Below, piece after piece: positions 8,258 through 16,700 of a stretch of 37,891 nucleotides of DNA; positions within the stretch are counted from its first letter, which is position 1, and each line of letters starts with the position of its first letter. The translations under genes were made by a program, and so were the position numbers. The stretch spans positions 1 to 37,891 of the forward strand of contig WBTZ01000038.1 in assembly GCA_009026175.1 (NCBI GenBank), in the 5' to 3' direction. The notes below the pieces were generated by a model that did no database searches, was not told where the DNA came from, and saw only the letters and a program-made list of their open reading frames with translations. The stretch is from Zoogloea sp. Lineage in GTDB: Bacteria > Pseudomonadota > Gammaproteobacteria > Burkholderiales > Rhodocyclaceae.

Positions 8258-8590
8258 TCAGGATGTGGAAGGCTCCGTCTCCGACGGGGCCTTTTTTACG
8301 GCTTCCGGCATCGGAATGCCCTGCTCCAGGCTGTACAGCCAGGCCAGCAGTTCGGCGACGGCAACGTAGAGCTCGGGCGGAATGCGGGAGTCCAGGTCAA
8401 CCTGCATCAGCAGGGCCACCAGCTCGGGTGATTCGTGGACGTACACGCCGGCTTCCCGGGCCCGGGAGATGATCTCCGAGGCGATCAGCCCGCGACCCTT
8501 GGCGACCACGGTCGGGGCCGCATTGGCCGCGTTGTAGGCCAGTGCAACCGCCTCGGCCCGCGGTTCGGCGGGGCGCTCAGGGCTGTTCAT
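8258..8590 (-). CDS. FlhB C-terminal domain homologue (FhlB-like export switch protein)
   Basis: The 110-residue product aligns with the cytoplasmic tail of the flagellar export protein FlhB: APTVVAKGRGLIASEII, ESPELVALLMQVDLDSRIPPELYVAVAELLAWLY. It lacks the four membrane helices and the NPTH autocleavage motif; the corresponding place reads AANAAPT. Stand-alone copies like this occur beside fliK in many beta- and gammaproteobacteria and are thought to help substrate-specificity switching from hook to filament export. It overlaps the end of fliK by 14 bases, so it is probably coupled to it. The last codons double as the yggX terminator. Confidence 0.88.
   Translation of the reverse strand: MNSPERPAEPRAEAVALAYNAANAAPTVVAKGRGLIASEIISRAREAGVYVHESPELVALLMQVDLDSRIPPELYVAVAELLAWLYSLEQGIPMPEAVKKAPSETEPSTS
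8269..8297 (+). terminator. Rho-independent terminator of yggX, inside the opposing gene's 3' end
   Basis: AAGGCTCCGTC (8269-8279) pairs with GACGGGGCCTT (8283-8293) with one G-U wobble around a 3-base loop, followed by a run of six T (8292-8297). It is oriented to end the plus-strand pap-argA-GGDEF-yggX transcripts. It lies within the last codons of the minus-strand FlhB-tail gene (8258-8590), so the same DNA encodes that protein's C-terminus. Confidence 0.85.
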
Positions 8591-9686
8591 CGGCTGCTTT
8601 CAGCTCTGCCACCAGCCCGGTCAGCGGCACATTGGTGGCAGCAAGTGCGTCTGCCAGGCGCTGCTGTCCGGCTTCGAGGAGGGCGCGGCTGTCGGCTTCA
8701 CTGGTGATGAGCCGCACGGCGACGCCTGCGGGAGTCAGGTGCAGGCGGGCTTCGATGCCGCCGAGACCCGGCAGGCTCAGGCGCAGGGTTGTGTTCCAGT
8801 AGGGGTCAGGCTCGCCATCCTCACCGCCCTCACGCCCTTCCGGGTCTTCGATCTCCCATTCCATCATCTGGCCGGGCCAGATCTGGCCTTGCCAGGCGAC
8901 CTGGTGGGTGGCGAGGGTGTCGAGTTGCTGGTGAACGAGGGGGACGAGGCGCTCTGCGACCGGCTGCGCGTCGCCCTTGAGCAGCGTCGCGGTGTTCGCA
9001 ACGGCGGAGGCAGTCTCGGTGGCTTCACCGTGGGCGGCGGCCGATGTGAGGGGCGGCAGGGGGCTGCTGCGGCCGGGCTCGGCCTCCCGTGCGCCCCGGG
9101 GGGCCTCCCTGCCCTGGGGTTCGCGGAGCAGGGTGGCGGTATCGATCTGCCCCGCCAGCCAGCGGGCCTGGTGGGATTCATAGAACAGGCCGCTGCCACT
9201 CACTGCGCTGCCCAGTCGGCTGGCCAGCTGGTTGATGGCTTCCTGGTTGCCCGGGGCGGCGGCGACCAGGGGCTGCCCTTCGCTCAGGCGCGCAGTGCCT
9301 GCCGGCGGCTGGCCGGTCAGCAGAAAGCTGATCAGCTTGCCCGTCTGGCTGAGGGCGGGCTTGTCGTTGGCCGCGGACTGGGGCTGGGCCAGGTTGGCGA
9401 AGACGGCTTGCGGCGTGACATGGCTGACGACGAGTTCGAGGGTGTCGCCCGCCTTGACCGATTGGGGCAGGGACAGGACGACTTCACGCCCGTTTACGCG
9501 GCCTTGATAGGTGTTGTCCTGATTGGCCTGGTGAAGCGTGGCGGTGATGCGCTCTCCGGGCGTGAAGTCCGGCAGCCGGGAGGCGATGGCCCTGACCCGG
9601 TTGAGCGGCGAAACGGTGGGTTCGCCCGAGAAGAAGCTCGCTTCGGTGAGCATCCGCAGGCGGGAGGCGAGGTCGCTGGGGATCAT
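8577..9686 (-). CDS. fliK: Flagellar hook-length control protein FliK
   Basis: The 369-residue product has a low-complexity Ala/Pro/Gln-rich N-terminal and middle part (molecular-ruler-like) and a C-terminal hook-length-control domain at about 255-360, including WNTTLRLSLPGLGGIEARLHL and LLEAGQQRLADALAATNVPL. FliK is exported, measures hook length and triggers the FlhB specificity switch. This identification rests on the C-terminal domain and on location between fliT and the FlhB-tail gene; the N-terminal part is too divergent to recognise. ATG 9686 is the only plausible start. Its stop overlaps the next gene. Confidence 0.82.
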   Translation of the reverse strand: MIPSDLASRLRMLTEASFFSGEPTVSPLNRVRAIASRLPDFTPGERITATLHQANQDNTYQGRVNGREVVLSLPQSVKAGDTLELVVSHVTPQAVFANLAQPQSAANDKPALSQTGKLISFLLTGQPPAGTARLSEGQPLVAAAPGNQEAINQLASRLGSAVSGSGLFYESHQARWLAGQIDTATLLREPQGREAPRGAREAEPGRSSPLPPLTSAAAHGEATETASAVANTATLLKGDAQPVAERLVPLVHQQLDTLATHQVAWQGQIWPGQMMEWEIEDPEGREGGEDGEPDPYWNTTLRLSLPGLGGIEARLHLTPAGVAVRLITSEADSRALLEAGQQRLADALAATNVPLTGLVAELKAADEQP

Positions 9687-9715
9687 GGCGTTTCGCCCGC
9701 CTGCGTGCTGGAGGT

Positions 9716-10060
9716 TCAGCTGGCGTCGGGGTCGCTGTACGCTGACCGGACGTTGCGCGCACGTGCTCCGCCGGACAGCAGCTGGCGCACGTTGTCCATC
9801 CAGGGCTCGGTATGGACACGGACCTCCTTGTCGTCATCGAGGATGCGACGGATCAGCGCCATCTTCTTCTTGCGTTCGTCTTCCGACATCTGCCGCGGCC
9901 GGCCGGGGAAGCCCAGGGCTTCTTCGACGCCGAGGCGGTCCCGCAGGGAGGCCACCTGGCGCTCGAGCCGGGTCAGTCTGTCCCAGTCATTGGCGCGCGC
10001 AGCGTCCACCATTTCGGTGGAGTAGTTGCTCATCTGTTCCAGAAGGGCGAGGGAGCTCAT
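9716..10060 (-). CDS. fliT: Flagellar chaperone FliT
   Basis: The 114-residue, largely helical, charged product (LEQMSNYSTEMVDAARANDWDRLTRLE) has the FliT pattern and length. FliT is the export chaperone of the filament cap FliD and in enteric bacteria also modulates FlhDC. A GGAG ribosome site lies 7 bases before ATG 10060. It sits directly after fliS, the usual order. The C-terminal RNVRSAYSDPDAS tail looks disordered. FliT sequences diverge strongly, so position supports the call as much as sequence. Confidence 0.82.
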   Translation of the reverse strand: MSSLALLEQMSNYSTEMVDAARANDWDRLTRLERQVASLRDRLGVEEALGFPGRPRQMSEDERKKKMALIRRILDDDKEVRVHTEPWMDNVRQLLSGGARARNVRSAYSDPDAS

Positions 10061-10079
10061 GCAGTATCTCCGGACTTTC

Positions 10080-10493
10080 TTAGCGGTGGACCTGGTCGGA
10101 CGTGCCGATCTCTTCCCAGGCGCCTTTCAAATCATTCAGCAGGCGGGTGACTTCGTCCAGTGCGGGCTGGCTGTTGTGCAGGTTGGCGTACACCAGGCGC
10201 TGGTTCATGTAGTCATACAGGGCGCCAAGACGCTCGGCCAGTTCGCCGCCGGCTTCGTAGTCGAGGCTCACCTTGAGGCCATTGGTGATGATTTCGATGG
10301 CCTGCGAGATGGCTTTGCCCTTGGTGGGGACGTCCTTGATCTCCAGGGCGCTGCTGGCCTTGCCGATCTGCAGCAGGGCGCCCTCGAAAAGCATCAGGAT
10401 GAGTTTGTGGGGGTCGGCCGTCGTGACGCCCGTCTCCACGCCGATTTCGGCATACATGGTGGCGGAACGACGACTAGCCAGGCCAAACGACAT
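10080..10493 (-). CDS. fliS: Flagellin export chaperone FliS
   Basis: The product (137 residues from the second of two tandem ATGs) shows FliS hallmarks: the N-terminal Tyr-containing TMYAEIGVETGVTTADPHKLILMLFEGALLQI pattern (quoted in part: TTADPHKLILMLFEGA) and LYDYMNQRLVYAN. FliS binds the C-terminal helices of flagellin and keeps it monomeric before export. AGGAG lies 3 bases from ATG 10496 and 6 bases from ATG 10493, so the latter is preferred. It follows fliD by about 12-15 bases and is likely cotranscribed from the fliD promoter. Confidence 0.94.
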   Translation of the reverse strand: MSFGLASRRSATMYAEIGVETGVTTADPHKLILMLFEGALLQIGKASSALEIKDVPTKGKAISQAIEIITNGLKVSLDYEAGGELAERLGALYDYMNQRLVYANLHNSQPALDEVTRLLNDLKGAWEEIGTSDQVHR

Positions 10494-10508
10494 CATGTTC
10501 TCCTGGGG

Positions 10509-11894
10509 TTAGAGGCTGCTGAGCATGGAGAGCTGCTGGGAAAGATAGCTGCTGGTGGTGCTCATGCTGGCCATTGAGGTGTCCAGGGCCGTGAATTGAG
10601 CCCGGTAGTTCTTCTCGATCGCGGTCAGGCGATTGTTGAGCGAATCAATCTGCTTGCTGATGCTCCGGACGCTGGAGTTGAGACCGTCGGTGCGTGCGGA
10701 AACCACGCCGCCGGTGTCAAGGAGCTGTGTCGTGGCACTCTTCACGGCGCTGCCATAGACACCGATGGCGTTGGCCACCGCAGAGAAATTCGTGCTCACC
10801 GCCTTGTCGAACTTGGTGCTGTCGATCTTGAGGCTGCCGTCCGTCTGGAAGGAGATCCCCATGTCGCCCAGGCTGCGAACCGAACTGCCAGCCAGCTCGG
10901 CGGGCAGGTTGCTGAGGGCGGACCGGACCTGGCTCTGGACGTTGCGCAGGGACGCATCGCCGTTCAGGACGGCGCCCTTCTTCGAGCTGGCATCGTAGGC
11001 GCTCAGGCTCTTGATCGAGGAGTTCAGGGTGTTGTAGGCGTTGACGAAGGTGTCGAGCTTGGACTTCAGGTCGGCGTTGTCCCGCGAGACGGTCAGCGTG
11101 GTCGTGCCGGTCTTGGTGAGTTCGAGTGTCACACCATCGATCGCATTGGTGATCGTGTTGCCGCTGGTGGCGATGGAGATGCCCTGGATCTTGACGCTGG
11201 CATCCGTGGCAGCCTGGGTCTGGCTGAATGCGCTGGATACGCCGATGGTGCTGCCAGGATTGTTGGGGTCGATGAAGCTCGCCGTGCCGGACAGGCTGAC
11301 TGCATTGGCCGTGCCGCCGCTGGTGGCCGTGAGGAGCAGATTCTGTTTGCCGCCCGTGTCGGTGACAATGCTGGCATTGACCCCGGCGCCGGCATTGTTG
11401 ATGGCGTCGCGCACGGCGGCCAGGGTGTTCTGGCTGCTCTCCAGGGTGATATCGACGGTCTTGCCGCCCTTGGTGATGCTCAGGGTCCGGCTGCTGTCGG
11501 AGCCAAAATCAAGCACCTGCGCATCTGCCGCGTAAGTCGGGCCGAGGGCCAGCCGCTGGTTGGTGGCGAGGGCCGTGACTTCCAGCGAGTAGCTGCCGGC
11601 AACCGCCGAGTTGCTGGTGGTTGCCGTTCCAATGGTCGAATCGGCAAGGCTTGCCTTGTAGGCGGAAAAAGATGCCGTTGCGCTTTGCCCGATTGCCGGT
11701 GTCAGCGCCTTGGCTGCCGCCTGGAGGGACGAAAGATTGCTCTTGATCGTGCCCAGTGCAGAGATCTTGGACTGATAGCTGCTCTGCTGCGACTGGAGCT
11801 TGCTAAGTGGCTGCCTTTCAATGGACATCAGGCCGGTGACGATGGACTCAACGTTAAGTCCGGAGCCAATGCCTGCCGAAGAAAGTGTTGCCAT
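10509..11894 (-). CDS. fliD: Flagellar filament capping protein FliD
   Basis: The 461-residue product has the FliD N-terminus (SSAGIGSGLNVESIVTGLM), heptad-rich terminal regions that form the D0 coiled coils (QLDSLNNRLTAIEKNYRAQF near the C-terminus), and a Ser/Thr-rich centre. FliD forms the cap under which flagellin subunits fold; in pathogens it also binds host mucin. Length is normal. A sigma-28-type promoter lies 38-64 bases upstream, and a terminator separates it from flaG, so fliD-fliS-fliT(-fliK) form their own late transcript. Ser/Thr content makes this protein another possible glycosylation substrate (inference). Confidence 0.96.
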   Translation of the reverse strand: MATLSSAGIGSGLNVESIVTGLMSIERQPLSKLQSQQSSYQSKISALGTIKSNLSSLQAAAKALTPAIGQSATASFSAYKASLADSTIGTATTSNSAVAGSYSLEVTALATNQRLALGPTYAADAQVLDFGSDSSRTLSITKGGKTVDITLESSQNTLAAVRDAINNAGAGVNASIVTDTGGKQNLLLTATSGGTANAVSLSGTASFIDPNNPGSTIGVSSAFSQTQAATDASVKIQGISIATSGNTITNAIDGVTLELTKTGTTTLTVSRDNADLKSKLDTFVNAYNTLNSSIKSLSAYDASSKKGAVLNGDASLRNVQSQVRSALSNLPAELAGSSVRSLGDMGISFQTDGSLKIDSTKFDKAVSTNFSAVANAIGVYGSAVKSATTQLLDTGGVVSARTDGLNSSVRSISKQIDSLNNRLTAIEKNYRAQFTALDTSMASMSTTSSYLSQQLSMLSSL

Positions 11895-11931
11895 GATGTA
11901 CTCCCGTCTTGCTGTGTCGCTGCTGTTTGGA

Positions 11932-11958
11932 ATTACGGCGGCGGCATCTCAAACTTGA
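11932..11958 (-). promoter_or_regulatory. Sigma-28 (FliA) type promoter of fliD
   Basis: On the minus strand, TCAAGTTT (11951-11958) and GCCGTAAT (11932-11939) are separated by exactly 11 bases. The enterobacterial FliA consensus is TAAAGTTT-N11-GCCGATAA: the -35 matches 7 of 8, and the -10 has the diagnostic GCCG. The fliC promoter shows the same shifted CCGTAA -10. Confidence 0.72.
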
Positions 11959-12025
11959 GTGCCTTGCCGGTGTTTCCATCTAATTGCATGGACCATGCCA
12001 GTTTGCTGAAGGTTGCCTGACTATC

Positions 12026-12051
12026 AAAAAAAACCCGCCTTGTCGGCGGGT
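12026..12051 (-). terminator. Rho-independent terminator of flaG
   Basis: Read on the minus strand, ACCCGCC pairs with GGCGGGT (12045-12051 with 12033-12039) around a 5-base loop, followed by a run of eight U (12026-12033). It lies 55 bases after the flaG stop and about 70 bases upstream of the fliD promoter, insulating the two transcripts. Confidence 0.88.
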
Positions 12052-12105
12052 CTGGCGTTGCCCGTCAAGGCAGGGATGCCCTGGCAGGCAAAAGGGCGCG
12101 CGCCT

Positions 12106-12495
12106 TCAGGCCTGTTGCTTGACCAGTAGCCCCTGGAGCTTGTCCAGCGCCTTGGCAATCTCCAGGACTTCCTGGGAAGGGATCTGGCGGATCACTTTCT
12201 TGGATTCCGTGTCGATGACCTTGACGACCGGCACGCCGACATCCTCGTCGATCGAGAACTGCAGGCTGTTGGCGCTTTGCTTGATCACGTCCTGGATCTG
12301 CTTGACCGCCTGGGTGAGCTGCTCGCTGCTCGGCTGGACGGCTCCGTTTTGAACGAGGGCCTGCGGGTCCTGGACGGGTGCGGCGGTGTCGGGGGCGGCT
12401 TCCGCCTTGCGAGCAGCTGCAGTGCCCTGGCTTGCCGAAGACAGGGTCTGAAGTGCGTATTGGGCGTTGCTCGCGCTGACTGGCTGGATGCTCAT
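12106..12495 (-). CDS. flaG: Flagellar protein FlaG
   Basis: The 129-residue product has a variable Ala/Gln-rich N-terminal half and the conserved FlaG C-terminal domain (LQFSIDEDVGVPVVKVID, VIRQIPSQEVLEIAK). FlaG is a small exported-filament-associated protein that affects filament length; its loss gives long filaments in Campylobacter and Pseudomonas. A GGGGA ribosome site lies 7 bases before ATG 12495. It sits between fliC and fliD, the usual place, with a hairpin before it and a strong terminator after it. Confidence 0.92.
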   Translation of the reverse strand: MSIQPVSASNAQYALQTLSSASQGTAAARKAEAAPDTAAPVQDPQALVQNGAVQPSSEQLTQAVKQIQDVIKQSANSLQFSIDEDVGVPVVKVIDTESKKVIRQIPSQEVLEIAKALDKLQGLLVKQQA

Positions 12496-12518
12496 GATTG
12501 TTTCCCCATTGTGCGAAC

Positions 12519-12548
12519 AGCGTCACCCCGCTTCAGCCGGGTGACGCT
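12519..12548 (-). terminator. Long perfect hairpin between fliC and flaG
   Basis: AGCGTCACCC (12519-12528) and GGGTGACGCT (12539-12548) form a perfect 10-bp stem with a 10-base loop, 20 bases after the fliC stop and 23 bases before the flaG start. No U tract follows on the minus strand, so it may act as a partial terminator or as a 3' stabiliser giving more fliC than flaG mRNA. Confidence 0.6.
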
Positions 12549-12568
12549 GCGGTACTACCGATCCGTGC

Positions 12569-13429
12569 TTAGCGGAGCAGCGACAGCACGTTGTTGGGCA
12601 TGCTGTTGGCTTGGGCAACCATCGCGGTGCCGGCCTGCTGCAGGATCTGGGCGCGGGTCATGTTGGCGGTTTCCTTCGCGAAGTCGGCATCCATGATGCG
12701 ACCGCGGGAGGCGTTGGCGTTTTCGGAGGCGACTTGCAGGGTCTGCACCACCGAGGTGAAGCGGTTCTGCACGGCACCCCAGTTGGCGCGGGCGGTGTTC
12801 AGGGCGTTGAGGGCGGTGTCGATGGAGGCGATCGCCGCGCTGGCGTTCGAGACCCCGGCACTGCCGGCGCCGGAGATCGTCGCGCCACTGATCGAGCCGG
12901 CGGTGGTGGTGCCGAAGGTGCCGGAGGCCAGGCCCACCTGGCCGCTGGTCACCGAGATCGAGTCGGTGGAGGCGGTGCCGGCGCCGATCTGGAACGAGAA
13001 GTCCGAGGTCACGCTCAGCACGTTCTGGCCGTTGAACTGGGTGCCGGAAACGACCCGTGCGATTTCCTGGTTGAGTTGCTGGAATTCGGTGTCGAGGCTG
13101 GCGCGGTCGCCGCTGCTATAGACGCCGTTGGCAGCCTGAACGGCCAGTTCGCGCATCCGCTGCAGGTTGTCGGTGATGGCCTGCATCGCGCTTTCAGCGG
13201 TCTGCGCCATCGAGATGCCGTCGTTGGCGTTGCGGATGGCAACGTCGAAGCCCTTGGCCTGGGAGTTCATGCGGTCGGCAATTGCCAGACCGGCGGCGTC
13301 GTCCTTGGCGCTATTGACGCGAAGGCCCGAGGACAGGCGCTGAACAGACTGCGCGAGGCTGGATTGGGAAGTGCTCAGGTTCCGTTGCGCATTCAGCGAC
13401 ATCGGATTGGTGTTGATTGTGGCAGCCAT
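12569..13429 (-). CDS. fliC: Flagellin FliC
   Basis: The 286-residue flagellin has conserved D0/D1 ends (MAATINTNPMSLNAQRNL; the TLR5-type LQRMRELAVQAANG region; C-terminal QILQQAGTAMVAQAN and NVLSLLR) and a very short central part. Residues about 139-200 are rich in Ser, Thr, Gly and Ala and would be surface exposed, so they are the likely O-glycosylation zone if the neighbouring island acts on this protein. A strong AAGGAGA ribosome site lies 7 bases before the ATG. A sigma-28-type promoter lies upstream. There is one flagellin gene in the window. The small size relative to enteric flagellins (about 500 residues) is typical of many environmental betaproteobacteria. Confidence 0.98.
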   Translation of the reverse strand: MAATINTNPMSLNAQRNLSTSQSSLAQSVQRLSSGLRVNSAKDDAAGLAIADRMNSQAKGFDVAIRNANDGISMAQTAESAMQAITDNLQRMRELAVQAANGVYSSGDRASLDTEFQQLNQEIARVVSGTQFNGQNVLSVTSDFSFQIGAGTASTDSISVTSGQVGLASGTFGTTTAGSISGATISGAGSAGVSNASAAIASIDTALNALNTARANWGAVQNRFTSVVQTLQVASENANASRGRIMDADFAKETANMTRAQILQQAGTAMVAQANSMPNNVLSLLR

Positions 13430-13521
13430 TTTGGTTCTCCTTCATTCCGTTCAAGATAAGCGTTTCGGCTTAACTTTGGTTCGCCTTGCCCGGTGAGTTA
13501 AGGCAACCGCCGTTGATTTCA

Positions 13522-13548
13522 TTTACGGGATGTGCCTTCGGAACTTTA
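13522..13548 (-). promoter_or_regulatory. Sigma-28 (FliA) type promoter of fliC
   Basis: On the minus strand, TAAAGTTC (13541-13548) is followed after 11 bases by CCCGTAAA (13522-13529), close to TAAAGTTT-N11-GCCGATAA. The -35 matches 7 of 8. It would give a leader of about 85 bases ending in the AAGGAGA ribosome site. Confidence 0.75.
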
Positions 13549-13716
13549 GAAAATTATTGACTTTTTTGCTTTTGTGTGAATTTTCTATTCCGCGGGCGGA
13601 TTACCGCCTGGCTTTTTATAGCGGCGCGGCAACCCAAAGCTTTAGCCCAAAACATGGCTACCAGCCGAGTTTTTTGGCCGGTAGTCATATGCTCTTGGGT
13701 TGGGGGGTGAGTTGCT
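13549..13716 (-). other. AT-richer, structured spacer between glycosyltransferase gene and fliC promoter
   Basis: This stretch is visibly richer in A/T than its surroundings. It holds CTACCAGCC/GGCCGGTAG (13658-13666 with 13676-13684), nested inside AACCCAA/TTGGGTT (13631-13637 with 13695-13701), and GGCGG-ATTA-CCGCC (13595-13608) followed by TGGCTTTTTA on the plus strand. The nested stems lie 15 bases after the glycosyltransferase stop and may end its transcript. No convincing gene is present; the plus-strand frame starting at 13530 runs into the antisense of the glycosyltransferase. Confidence 0.5.
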
Positions 13717-16700
13717 TTATGGCCCGTAAGCCGCAAACCAGCTGGCAGTGTGGCTTTCCAGGATGTAGCCATCCCGGACCCACTGGCGCAGGGCGAGTCC
13801 GGCGCGACGCAGGGCTTCGGGCTCGGCGAGCTGTTCGCGGATGGTGCGGATCCAGGTGTCCGGATCATTGGGCAGCCGGGTGACGGGGGCATCCTTGTAG
13901 GGATAGATGTCGGTGCAGATCACCGGCCAGCCCATGGCCCCGTACTCGAGGAGGCGCAGGTTGCTCTTGGCCTCGTTGAAGGCGTGGATTTCCAGGGGGG
14001 CGATGGCCAGGTCGAGGTCGAGCCGGGCCAGGGCCTTGGGATAGGCCCGGAAGTCGAGTTCGAAGCCGTGGGCTTCGCGCACGAAGGGCTTCAGGGGGTC
14101 GGGGCACATGCCCATGAAGATCCAGTCCACTTCGTCGGCCAGGGCTTCGACCACCGGGTAGATCAGTTCGAGGTCGCCATTGTGCTGCTGGGCGCCGGCC
14201 CAGCCGACGCGGGGCTTGCGGCGGGCAAGCCGGCGCACGGGCGCAACCTCGCCCCACAGGGACCATTCGAGGCAGTTGGGCATGAGCCGGATGTCTTCGA
14301 TCATGTCGGCACACAGGTCGGCCAGCGGCTGGGTGCTCACCACCAGACGATCCATGAAGGAGAGGTTCCGGCGCAGGCGCTGGCGTCCGTCCTTGTAGCC
14401 GTTCCGGTACATCGGGTGCTTCCTGGGCAGGTCGGTGACCAGGTCGTCCATGGTCAGCACCCGACGCAGGTCGGGGAAGTGGCGGGCGTAGGTCTCCAGC
14501 GCGTCGCTCTGTCCGTCGTCCAGCGGCTGGTGCAGGATCAGGACGTCGGGCTCTGCGCGGGCGATCTCGACCGGTGTCAGGATCCGCATGGTGAAGGCCT
14601 TGGGCGGTTCGCTGATCATGGTGTGGGCAAGGCCGGCCTGGCCGATCATGCGAAGCGGTGCCCGCAGGCGATATTCTCCGGCGCCGCCCGGAACCGGTGC
14701 GGCAAGGATGCGCGGTCGGTCGTGGAAGTTGATGTCCCAGTCGATCGGCGAGATGTGGTCGGGCTTGTACGGAAGGGCCAGGCTCAGGTTGCGGTTATAG
14801 GCCGGGTCATGGGCAAGGCGGGGCATCCAGCGGTCGAGCAGGGTCTCGTTGGCGCGCAGGCCGGCCTGCAGGTCGGCGAGGCGGCCCTCCAGCTTCCTCT
14901 GGCGGGCGAGGAAGGAGACCGCGCCGTAGTGGACCAGGGTGCTGTAGGGCGTCCAGACTGTCTTGTAGCCGAGATCGCTGGCCCGCAGACACAGATCCAG
15001 GGCGCCGTGCACCAGGGGGAAGCGCTCGGCGTCGAAGCCCTTGAGTTCTTCGAAGACGCTGCGCCGGATCAGCATGGCCGAGCCATTGGCGGCGCTGAGG
15101 TTCTGGTCGCACAGGGCGCGCCCCATGTAGCCCGGGTCATCGATCTCGGCATCGTTGTTCCAGGCGCTGCCGGCGGTGCCACGCAGGCCGAGGAGGGTGC
15201 CGGTGTCCTGGACCTTGCCGCTGCCGGGAAAGGTGAGGCGCGGGGAGGTGATGCCGATCTCCGGGCGCTGGGCGAGGGCCATCAGGCGGTCGAGCCAGTC
15301 TTCCTGGACGATGTGGATGTCGTTGTCCAGAAACAGCAGGTAGTCGCCGGTGGCTGCTGCCGCGCCCTGGTTGGCGCTGGATGACCACTGGAACTCGCCG
15401 GGGTTCGGAAGCACCCGGATCGGGTAGCGGCCCGCCTGCTGCGGCAGGGCGGCCAGGTAGCGGATGGTGTCCGGGTCGGTGCTGTCGTTGTCGAGGACGA
15501 GGATCTCGCAGTTCGGGTAGCTGGTGCGTTCCTCAAGGCTCTCGATCAGCGGGCGCAGGTACTCCTCGCGGTCGCGGGTGGGGATGATGATGCTGACGCG
15601 GGGCGAGTCGGGCCAGATGTACTTCACGCGGCGGGTGCCGAACAGGGCGCCATCGAGGACTTCGGCCGTCAGGCCGTTGCGCGCGAGGTGGTCGGCCAGG
15701 GCGGCTTTTTCTGCCTCCGGCTTGAGGCCGCGGCGGGACTCGCGCGGCAGGTGGGCCAGCACCTGGCTGATGTGGCCGATGGCGCCTTCGCCCGCCTGGT
15801 CGAGCACGCGCAGGGCGAGGTCGTAGTTCTCGGCGTCGGTCCGGGTGCCGTAACGGCCGCTGGCCAGGAAGGCCTCCTTGGAGACCAGCACGAGGCTGCC
15901 GAAATAGGACTGGGCGCGCAGCAGGTCGAGGTTGAAGTCCGGCTTGAACAGCGGCTGGGTGTAGCTGCCGTCGGGCTCACGGGTGTCCTCGTCGGTGTAG
16001 ATCAGGCTCCAGGCGGGGCGGACGTTGATGTAGTCGGCGATGACCTGCAGGGCATGCGGCTCCAGGGTCAGGCCGGGCGCGATGCGGGCCAGCCAGGTGC
16101 CGGGCGAGGCGGCCGCCATCTCGTCGATGACGAAGCCGACGTGGGCCTCGTCACGCAGCGACAGCCACTGCAGGTTGGGGATGTCGGCGACCGCCTCCGG
16201 AGTGGGGAGGCTGGTGACGACCGTCAGCAGCCATTCGGGGTAGAGCTGTGGGGAGAGGCTGTCGAGGGTGTCGGCCAGGAGGTTTTCCTCGCCAGCCTCG
16301 AGCGCCATCAACAGGTGGATGCCGGGGCGCTGGTTCCACTTGAGCACCATGCGCTCGGCCAGGACTTGGGCGTCGATCTCCTGGACGGTCTGGCGCGAGC
16401 GCCAGATTGCGTAGTTCCTGTCGTCGGTGTCGTCCTTGGGCTGGGTCTTCTCGCTGCGGGGGCGACTGTCGGCAATGGCTTGGGTCTTCGTCACCAGGCG
16501 CTCGAGTTCTTCCCAGTAGGCCTGCTCGAGGCGCCGGTACTTCTCGGTGAGTCCGGGAAGCAGGGCGCGGGCCTCGGCCAGGGATTGGGCGTCGTCCGAG
16601 GCGATCAGCGCGTCGGAGAGGCCCAGGCTGTCGGCGAAGGGTTTGCCCGGATCGGCAAACGGGCTCGGCAGCTGGACCACGGGGCAGCCGCACAGGCGGG

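Noticed and set aside
13631-13701. Nested inverted repeats considered as an integron attC site
   Set aside because: The required RYYYAAC and GTTRRRY ends are not present and no integrase or cassette array is visible.
13530-13883. 117-codon plus-strand frame upstream of fliC
   Set aside because: No ribosome site or recognisable domain, and half of it is antisense to the glycosyltransferase C-terminus.
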